DNA from: Muscardinus avellanarius | Taxonomy: Eukaryota; Chordata; Mammalia; Rodentia; Gliridae | Direction: 5' to 3' | DNA: 64,000 nucleotides | Assembly: GCA_963383645.1 (NCBI GenBank) | Contig: OY726569.1 | Coordinates: forward strand, 32,155,592 to 32,219,591 | Shown: positions 55,731-64,000 of the stretch, one piece after another | Numbering within the stretch: position 1 is the stretch's first letter | Layout: each line of letters begins with the position of its first letter | Translations under genes and position numbers: made by a program | Notes under the pieces: generated by a model | Told to the model about the DNA's origin: nothing | What the model saw: the letters and a program-made list of their open reading frames with translations, nothing else | Databases searched by the model: none

Positions 55731-57640
55731 TTATTATACAACTCCTTTCCCATGTCAAAAATACATATTTTCCCATTTAATGTTTTGACTTGTAATATCT
55801 AAAAAACTGACTAAACTCTCCATTTATGTTTGACATTATAAATCAAATAAGGGCAGGTCCAGAAAGGACAGAAGGCTTCAAGCAAGGGCCTCTGCCAACA
55901 CTGATCATTTAACCATCTGAGAAGGGTGTCCGCTTGAAGGCAGAGCCATTGACTACTGTCACAAGAATCTGAACTAGAACAGAAAGATTTATGTGAGCTC
56001 AAAATTTCTACTAATGATGGTTAATATCACAGCAGAGGAATATGTGCAAAATTGTCATAGTTACACACAAAATAACAACTTTAATTGGCAAAATTAAACT
56101 TCTAAAAGCCAAAGCTATATCAAGGTGGCTGAACTCCTTTTGGAGCCAAAGCGACTTGGATAATAGAAACCACATCTGATGTATTTTAAGGTCTTCTGTT
56201 ACCATATGTGCTCCACTCACAGTGACAGATGGGTATTGGTATTTTTTTCTCAACTGCACAAAAGCTAGCTGAAGCATATGCAAAACTCTTAATGGCATTA
56301 AAGTTTTGCCAATTAAAAACATGTTCGAGCATTTGAGACAGTACTTGATAGCATATTTCACAAGTTGCATTCGGAATTTTAAATCATGATTTTTATTACA
56401 TTGTTTGTCAAGCTAGTGTGACTAAAACAAGTATCACATGGGTCATATTGTCAGCCCTATTTTCATTTTGGCACCTGTCAAATGTGAAATGATGAAGAAG
56501 TAGGAGAATCATTAAAAATTAGAAAAATAAAGTATCAAGGTACAAATAATATACTCGAACAGATAGCAACTCTCATGCTTCCAGGGTATCTCCTACATTG
56601 CTAGTAATAAACTTTGAGGCAGGGATGGTAAAAGTAGGCCCTGGCTACAAAGGCAATCCTCTTCTAACTGATTATCCAAAGCCATTTATTTCTTTTAATT
56701 ATTCTTTAGATTAATTCTTTTTGGATGGGATTACCTGAAAACATTGCAATTTCCTTCATTGTCTTATTACTTTTTGTTTTTTTTTCTTTCTTTGTTTTTC
56801 TATGAGCATTTTAAGAGACATTTAACTTGTTCCCTGCTCTTTGGACAGGACTCTTCATCTGATTCCATCTCTGGATGCCTGAGATCTTGAGGAAGGCACT
56901 TTACTTTTTCTTCATCGTGTTACTGAGTTTTCTATGAATTGTATTTAAATGAGGAAGTGGGCTTTCTCCTAAGGATAGCAGACATTTTCAAATGGGTGCA
57001 TATGCATATGCATATTATGTTTTCTTATAATTATTTCATAAACTTCCCTTTACTAAGTTGCTATCTCTTTTGTAATGGCCTCAGAAGAAAGGAGAAAGGA
57101 GGGAAACAGGGAAAATTAATCAATAAAAAGTTGCAAAATAATATATATCTTATTATTTTTAAATTCCTCAAGAATATGTCAGGGAAATTTATGGACATAA
57201 CTTTTGGAGTCAGGAAATCTTATACCCAAGGAGGTTAAAGAGTTGTCGAAAGCTTCAGAATCAATTGATTAAACTCTGGGATTAGAATGATCTTCTGACT
57301 CCTAGAGACACCACTGCCCGACAAAATTTACTGCTCTACTTCCAAAGGTCACAATTACTTTCTGTAACTATGGGCAATACCTACCTGCTTCACAGGTTAG
57401 AATAATCCTGACCATAGGAGCCAAAATCCATATGAGTCCCACCACAGAATCCATAAGATAAGCCCATGAATGTCTTGGGTTGAAAAAATATTGACCTTCC
57501 CCAAATGGAAGATTACAGTGTTCTCCAAGAGGGTGTGGTCATGCTTAACATTTATTAGTGGTGCTCAAGAAGCTTCTTCTAAAATCCCTTTTATATCATA
57601 GGTTAGACATGAGCAAGGGCAACACACTTACAGGACGATA
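55731..57640. other. Long unique block
   Basis: About 1.9 kb without SINEs. A minus-strand open frame of 119 codons (56011-56370) lies in it. I recognise no domain, base composition is not coding-like, and there is no obvious splice or promoter context. Left as uninterpreted. Confidence 0.35.
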
Positions 57641-58070
57641 GATTAAAAGAGAGAAAAGTCAAGGGTCCCCCAGCCTACGTAGCAGTTTTGAGGCCACGCG
57701 GACTCGGAAGTTGCTCCGTGCTCTACAATGCACATAGATAAGTTGGTAAGCTAGAGTTTTTATAGAGATAAGAGAAATTTTCATGCCATGCTAGCCGTGG
57801 AAATGCCGCCAAAGTCTGAAAGCCTGAACTCTGCAGGAACTAGAGAACAGTTGGCTTCTGCATCTGAAATAGGCTCTGGCAATGGTGTTGCATGTAGCTA
57901 GGTCGCATTTTGCAAAATAGAAGCCATTATCTTTAGCATATCAACCAGGCAAAATTAAATTGTAATTACATAGAGACATCCAAAAGCAAGCTATTTTGTC
58001 TTCAGTTAAATTCAAAGAAGTGTAATCGAGATTACCAATTTCAAAAGAAGTTTAGACAGGCAATAAAAGT
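57641..58070. other. Candidate conserved non-coding element
   Basis: Retains CpGs ('gaggccacgcggactcggaagttgctccgtgc' at 57691-57721; 'ctagccgtggaaatgccgcc'), followed by homeodomain-like words ('aaattaaattgtaattacatag' at 57952-57973). The look is of constrained sequence rather than a repeat. Not verified. Confidence 0.3.
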
Positions 58071-58298
58071 GGTTAGAAGAAACATGGAATTAGAAATTTA
58101 AAAACCACTAGCCTGGATTTTAAAGATTTGTAAATAATATTTCAGAAACCCAAGAAATGTCCTCTATTGAATTCTTTTCAGATTTAGATTAAGGGGAAGA
58201 GAAGTACATTTTCTGCAAGTGTCACTGACTTACATCCAACTTCTTTCATTATTACGAATTTTTACCTGCTTTTTTCTTATTGGTTTATATGTTTTAAC

Positions 58299-58480
58299 TT
58301 TTTTACTAGAAATTAAACCCAAGAGCATTCTACCTCTGAGTTATGCCCCCTGCCCTTCTTAATGTATTTTTATTTGAAACAGGGTCTCGCTAAGTTGCTG
58401 AAGCGTGTCTGGAACCTGTGATTTTCCCATCCTTCAGTATTTTAAGTGCTGGCATTTCAGGCATGCACCACCATAGCTTG
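58299..58480 (-). mobile_element. B1-ID SINE, diverged
   Basis: 'actagaaattaaacccaagagcattctacctctgagttatgccccctgccc', linker, 'acagggtctcgctaagttgctgaagcgtgtctggaacctg', decayed head 'caccaccatagcttg'. Confidence 0.85.
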
Positions 58481-60837
58481 TTTGCTTTTAAAAAGTAAAT
58501 TAAAGGTAGTCATACTCTTAAAATGCTATAAGGAGCTTATCCACTGTTAGAGAATTGCTTACCCCCAAAATAAATAAATGGCACTTTACCCTGCAGTCCT
58601 GTCTACTATAAGAAGCCTCTACTGTGGGGGAAAAACATTTTTAGAATAGATAGAAATCAGGTAAGACATTGTGGAGACTGAAAGAATAGCTCGCCGTCCA
58701 TTTAAGATGGTCAAGAAGAAAAGGTAAAGAAAAGTTTGTCCACCAGTACATTTCCCAATAATCAAACTCTTCCCAAGGGGAACATCAATGGCTCTCTGTT
58801 TTACAACCATTTGATTAGATTCTGACCAAAAAAGCTAATAGGTAGTTAACTTTACAAACCTTAGTTTAAAAATTTGACCTCTCTGACTTGAAAGTTAACT
58901 GCAAATGAGTTTCTCGTTTTTGTAATTCTACCTCTTTCAGCAATCTCTGATGAAGTATTTGTCCTGGCCAAGCTCAAAGGGGAATCAGCAATTCCCCTTC
59001 AGAGCCACCCTTTGTCCTCCCATTATCATTGGGCCTGAAGATGAGCAACTTGGCTCCTTCCCAAGGTGGCTTCACCAAAGGATGTGGGGCAAAGGCATTT
59101 GCATGAGCCTTCTACCCAGAGTCCAGTTAAGTATGTGGAATATATACACAGGCAGAGGGAAATTTGTTTGGAAACACAAGATTAGATAGCATTTCTAGGG
59201 AAAAAAAGTTAAAATCAGGCAATGTGAAAGAATATAAGAGGAATTTTACCTGTCATGTTCACTTTATATCCAGGAGAAGAAATTGGGGTCTAATCATTTC
59301 CACACATATTTACTTTGACGTGAATAGCCCAAATGGGGCAAAGACTAGCGTGCATTCTAAAAACTGTGCTGGCGCCCTTTCCCCATCCCCTGGGTCAGGT
59401 GACTCTCGGCACTCTCTGTCATTGTAGTCCAAATCCGTAGCACTGAGAAGGCTTTAAATTTCAAGTGAAGAATTTGGACACATGATTTCTTTTAAATGCA
59501 AAGATCAATGCCTCCCTTTCTGCCACTTAGGCCACACATACATATGTAGTCGCCATTGATTTAATGGACGTAGGCACTGTTTGCTTTATACATAGACAAC
59601 CCCAACCTCCCTCCGACTGACCTCTCATACCCCAGGTTTTCTCCTCTCCAAGTATCTGCTCCCTAGCTCCCACGTGGCCTCCATAGCAAGTCCCAGTAAC
59701 TAAATGCAGCCAGGAAGCCTTCTTCTTATCACCTTAACCAGGTCAGTCTGAGAGCATGACAATCTATAGTGATCCTTGTAAATAAATAGAAAGTTAGCAT
59801 TTGAAAAAAGGTAAGGCAGCTGCAGAAGTTGGCCACTGTCCAAGACAGTAAGTAGTGTAGTCAGTAGGAGAAAGCCGGGTTCAAGAGCATCCTCCAGGTG
59901 CAAAAGCTTCTGCAGGCACCAGAAAGAAAGAAAACCTGGTCTGCATTTGTCAGTTCATCCTGACTCTCAAAACCTTGCTGAAAATAAATCAAGCGTGGGA
60001 CCAAAAGCAGCAGACTTTTAAAAAATTTTTATTTATTTTTTTGGTCTTATTTACAAGCCCATCAAACAGCTTAGCTAACAAATGTACCAACTCATTCTCT
60101 GGTCTAGATTTGAGTTACATTTGGCCTTGACAAATACTGTCCAGATGTTGGCTAAATTGTGTCTGCTTTCAACAGAAGGTCAATAAACTGAGAAAACTGG
60201 CTTTGTGTTTCCCACAAATTTATGGATCCAAATTCTAGAAATGAAATTAAACCACGGTAGGGATAATCAGAACTTGAGGAGGGTGGGAGAGAATCAAACA
60301 TTTTTTTTTTTACTGTCTTCTCCAAGCAAAAGGATAATTTCTCTATGAATTTATTCACCTTGTGGAAAAGGCCAGTGGTTGTTAAAGGAAAGATGGAGAG
60401 AATCAGATAATGATGCGGAGAGGAAGGGGGAAGAGAACAAAAAGGAATGTGAGACCGGACATGTAGATTATTTAATATATACAAAGTTAGAATTGTGGCT
60501 TCCTGTTAAATTGAGCTTTTTACCATAATTTTTAAATATTTGAAACAAAATTTTAAAATTCAACTTATTAACAGATAATTATAAATATAATGAATTTCTT
60601 AATATGAAATATAAATATATAAGCTGCACCAGTCTTAAAGAGATAGTATGTTGGAAAGATAATAAAAGTATTATTTTATATTTGATTTATTTGTGGATCA
60701 GTCTGCCACAAATTTATCATGAACAGAGTTTGAAACCTGAAATACATGAGTAAAATCTTTCAGCCCAAATAAAAGTGTCATAAAATGCAAGATCTTACTC
60801 ATAAAAAAATCTTGAAACCAAGAGGTTTTATTTTCTT
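58481..60837. other. Long unique block
   Basis: About 2.3 kb with no recognised repeat apart from short A/T runs. Several frames of 60-110 codons on both strands, none with recognisable domains. No gene supported. Confidence 0.4.
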
Positions 60838-60852
60838 AGAATTGCTTAAAAC

Positions 60853-61048
60853 GTAGCCAGGCATGGTGGTGCACAATTATAATCCCCGCGCTTAGGAGGC
60901 GGAGACAGGAGGATCGCGCTGGTTCAAAGCCAGCCTCGCTGGCTTAAGAGACCCTGTTTCCAAATCAAAATATAAAAACTGGGTCTGGGAGTGTAGCCCG
61001 GAGTAGAAGCGTTTTCAGGAATGCCAGTACCACCCCCCCCCAAAAAAA
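60853..61048 (+). mobile_element. B1-ID SINE, young subfamily, C-run before A tail
   Basis: 'gtagccaggcatggtggtgcacaattataatccccgcgc', short middle 'ctcgctggcttaagagaccctg', right arm 'gggtctgggagtgtagcccggagtagaagcg', then C9-10 and A8. Exact 15-bp target duplication agaattgcttaaaac at 60838-60852 and 61049-61063. Confidence 0.96.
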
Positions 61049-61063
61049 AGAATTGCTTAAAAC

Positions 61064-62023
61064 ATATAGCAGTTGGTTAGAAGCAGAAACACACACACAC
61101 TGAATAGTATTAAGATATGGCTTTTTAAAGAAAAGACGAAAGGGAAAAAAGGAATAAAATTGTACTCTGAGATTACTCAGACAAGAGGAAAGTAAACCCC
61201 AGAGTCATAATAATTTCTAAAGGATTTATTATATTATAAATATGTTTTCAGTGCATTTTTTAAATAATGAAGAATGAAGAAAATACTTAGTATTATCAAT
61301 TAAGCAGAAGAAAACAACATAGTTTAGAAAGATTTTGGAAATATTTTTATCAAAATAAAAAAACTAATGAAACTGTTGATGTTTAAATTGGTAAAAATGG
61401 TGAGAAAATATGAATGAATATAAAATAAAAATAGAGCAATCAAACAGATGTTATAGGATTATGCAACACCATAATAGTAATCATACCTCTCCGTTTCTTC
61501 TACTGGGGAGACAATATCCTGATGAAGGCAATCTTAGTAGGATATTGTTGCTTAAATAAAGTATTCATTAAATACATAAAAAATCTAAAAGCAAAAATAG
61601 ATAGGCAGAGAATGTATCTCTAGTATGCTGAAGACAAAAGTGTTCTCCATGACAGAGAGGAACAGAATCTACCAGAGTAGAGAAAAAGAGGGGAGGAAGG
61701 ATGTGAGGTGAAGCTAGAGATGGAGGCACATGAAGGATATGTAATCTTGCTCTTAGGATTACAGGTGTTGTAAACAGGGAAGGGTAAGACTACATTCGTA
61801 TTTACAAAAGGTGTCTTTGCAACTAGAATAAATATGGAGGCGGGACTCTGTTAAAGTCTGGGAACATGTGGGTGATTCTGGTGACAATGGTGTGGCAATA
61901 TGGAAAGTGATCGTGAAGGTTGAATAGTGAGTGGGGCTTTCATTCAGGCAGAAAGAAGGATCCTGCATTCTGGGCTAGCAGGTAGTGTCTGACAGTAAGA
62001 TGGTGAACATGGAGATAAAGTGC
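61064..62023. other. Unique AT-rich sequence
   Basis: Nothing recognised apart from a short (CA)6 at 61090. Confidence 0.4.
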
Positions 62024-62036
62024 ATGAGTTTAGTTT

Positions 62037-62274
62037 TTTTTGTTTGTTTATTTGTTTGTTTTTGTTTTGGTGGTACTTGGGGTGGAACCCAGAGGCTTTC
62101 TACCTCCGGGCTATACTCCCAGACCGTTTTAAAATATATTTTATTTGGAAACAGGGTCTCGATAAGATGATGAAAGCCTCACTAAGTAGCTGAAGCTGGC
62201 TTTGAACCCGTGCGATCCTCCTGTCTCAGCCTCCTAAGCGTGGGGATTACAAGTGTGCGCCACCACGCCCGGCA
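62037..62274 (-). mobile_element. B1-ID SINE, intermediate subfamily
   Basis: (TTTG)-type tail, 'ggtggtacttggggtggaacccagaggctttctacctccgggctatactcccagaccg', full-length middle, 'gtgtgcgccaccacgcccggc'. Exact 13-bp target duplication atgagtttagttt at 62024-62036 and 62275-62287. Confidence 0.96.
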
Positions 62275-62310
62275 ATGAGTTTAGTTTAAGAAAGAATGAG
62301 TTTGAGGAAG

Positions 62311-62541
62311 ATTTTTTTTGTTTTTGTTTTTGTGGTACGGCGATGAACCCCAAGGGGTTTCTACCTCTGAGCAATACCCTCAGCCCTATTTTTTTTTTTT
62401 TTATTCTTTATTTTGAAACAGGGTCTCACTGAATTGCAAAAGGGCTTCACCAAGTAGCTGAGGCTTTCCATGAACTGTGATCCTCCTATCTCGGCCTCCC
62501 AAATGCTGGAATTACAAGGGTGCAACACCATGCCCAGCTGT
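62311..62541 (-). mobile_element. B1-ID SINE, ctgtctg-like subfamily
   Basis: 'gtggtacggcgatgaaccccaaggggtttctacctctgagcaataccctcagccc', T-rich linker, 'gaggctttccatgaactgtgatcctcctatctcggcctcccaaatgctgg'. Target duplication gtttgaggaag at 62300-62310 and gtttgagaaag at 62542-62552. Confidence 0.93.
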
Positions 62542-62554
62542 GTTTGAGAAAGTT

Positions 62555-62985
62555 TTAAAACATCCATCAACTAATGTAAGCTATTGGAAAAACAAGTCAG
62601 GAACTTAGGTAAAGGGCTAGATACATACATTTTTTTCTAGATATAGAACTAAGAAATACTGTGTATAGCTCTTAAGGTGACTCTTCACCTTAATTCAGTT
62701 ACACTCCAATAAGGATTGTTATACTGTAGCACTCTGCTCAGAAATAGTGCCAGCTATTACAAAAACCAATCAGAAAATTTTATGAACTGAAATAAGAACC
62801 CTCTAATGAAATTTTTCATGAAACTGTGGTTAGCCAACTATAGACCTTGAGCAAATTTTCTGTATACGACACAAAATTTCTTCTGTGTATGACACGAAAA
62901 TTGGGTCTGTATATATGACACCCAAAGCAACTGCTGCCCCTTTCCAGGCCTAGCTTGAATTTAATGCAAGAAAGAAGCAGAGCTA
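62555..62985. other. Unique sequence
   Basis: Contains a short imperfect local repeat ('tctgtatacgacacaaaatttcttctgtgtatgacacgaaaattgggtctgtatatatgacacc', about 62859-62922). No gene seen. Confidence 0.45.
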
Positions 62986-63440
62986 GCCAGGCTGTGGTGG
63001 CATACACCTGTAATGCTAATACTTGGGAGACTGAGACAGGAGGATTGCAGGTTCAAGGCCAGCCTCAGCAACTTAGTGAGACCCTGTTTCAAAATAAAAA
63101 ATGAAACCCAGGCATGGTGGCCCATGCCTGTAATCCTAGTACTTGGGAGGCTGAGACAGGAGGATCGCAGGTTTGAAGTCAGCCTCGGCAAATAGTGAGG
63201 CTTTCATCAACCTAGTGAATCCTGTTTCAAAATAAAAATTAAAAATAGGGCTTGGGAATGTCCCTGGGTTTAACTTCCAGTATCACAAAAAGAAGGAAAG
63301 AAAGGAAGGAAGGAAGGAAGGAAGGAAGGAAGGAAGGAAGGAAGGAAGGAAGGAAGGAAAAGAAAGGTGACTGGGGGTATAGCTCAGAGGTAGAATGTCC
63401 CTGAGTTTAATCCGCAGTCCAAAATATAAAAATAAAAACA
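62986..63440 (+). mobile_element. B1-ID SINE split at its linker by another SINE
   Basis: B1 half at 62986-63106 ('gccaggctgtggtggcatacacctg...gagaccctgtttcaaaataaaaaatgaaa') and ID half at about 63366-63440 ('ggtgactgggggtatagctcagaggtagaatgtccctgagtttaatccgcagtcc') frame a second complete SINE. Confidence 0.88.
63107..63365 (+). mobile_element. Inner SINE with (GGAA)n tail
   Basis: 'cccaggcatggtggcccatgcctgtaatcctag' through a short ID half missing its box-A-like region ('gggcttgggaatgtccctgggtttaacttccagtatc'), followed by about 60 bp of GGAA at 63296-63360. Confidence 0.9.
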
Positions 63441-64000
63441 CAAGAAGAAGATAAAAAGAAAGGGGCACAGTTAAGAGAACCACAGGAAACAGATCGAGGC
63501 TCACCTTGGAATCTCCCCCTATCCAAGGTGCCCTAGAGAGATGTTATATTTCATTATTGTTCAGATAGAGCTGAGCTAAAATTCTGTTATTGGCAGCCTC
63601 AGGCATTCTAAGTTACCAAATATCACTTCCATTTGAAAATAACACACTCCTAGGCATGACTAACTTTGCGAATATGTCAGATGACATTCAGCTTTTGCAA
63701 CTTCTCACTAAGTTTTACAGAGAATATTCCAGTCGGCCTTAAAGTCTTAAAACTGGAGTCTCACTCAACAAGAAACTAACAGACCTTGGTTTTATCAGAC
63801 TCATCTTCCCTCATTTCTTACACATATGATTTACCAAGACAGATGAGGGAACTTTCCATTTTCTGTCCTTCAGGGATTATCAGCATTAGCATCATTATTA
63901 CAGTAAACTTGTATCACACACATTCCTAGGATGAGGTGGTTAAGGTCCCTATAAATCAAATTGTGTCACAGACCCCATTATAGAGTTGACTTCTCCCTGG
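63441..64000. other. Unique sequence
   Basis: No repeat or gene recognised up to the window edge. Confidence 0.4.

Overview
This is non-coding mammalian nuclear DNA, and the repeats point to a rodent outside the mouse/rat group. The main evidence is a dimeric SINE present in about 45 full or partial copies. Its left half is B1/7SL-like (gccgggcgtggtggcgcac... with an internal ggttcgaagcc). Its right half is ID/tRNA-like (gggctgggggtgtagctcagaggtagaatgcccctgggttcaatccccagtacc, or a derivative). This B1-plus-ID layout resembles the B1-dID class described from squirrel-related and some other non-murid rodents. I cannot name the species. I see no convincing protein-coding exon, RNA gene, CRISPR array or bacterial-type operon. 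Open reading frames here are short and fall in repeats, simple-sequence tracts or unique sequence without coding character. The window is probably intergenic or part of a large intron.

Layout. 0-10 kb: two old L1 pieces (about 330-972 and 7130-8510, the second split by a 230-bp CA-rich expansion), many SINEs and two CT tracts. 10-18.3 kb: mostly unique sequence with two adjacent SINEs carrying microsatellite-expanded linkers or tails near 13.0-13.6 kb. 18.8-25.8 kb: SINE pairs, MIR/L2 relics, an unusual local duplication at 21.3 kb and a GGAA tract. 25.9-40 kb: old LTRs (MST-, ORR1- and MLT1-like), MIR relics, long unique blocks, and a candidate conserved segment at 37.1 kb. 40-44.7 kb: the most recently active part, with nested SINEs, CpG-rich young SINEs and a 5'-inverted L1 with recognisable target-site duplications. 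44.7-48.3 kb: a SINE-free block holding the most CpG-rich sequence of the window (46.18-46.93 kb), the best regulatory candidate. 48.3-64 kb: further SINEs, three MaLR-type LTRs, unique blocks and a possible conserved element at 57.6-58.1 kb.

No genes work together here. The story is one of layered retrotransposition: ancient MIR/L2/L3 and L1M fragments, then MaLR LTRs, then several SINE waves mobilised by L1 (target duplications, A-rich tails), then microsatellite growth from SINE tails and linkers. Repeat family names come from recalled consensus patterns, not a database search, and boundaries of old elements are approximate. I found no new biological system. The observations most worth checking are the SINE subfamily structure, the twin-primed L1, the templated-looking duplication at 21.3 kb and the CpG-enriched block at 46.2-46.9 kb.
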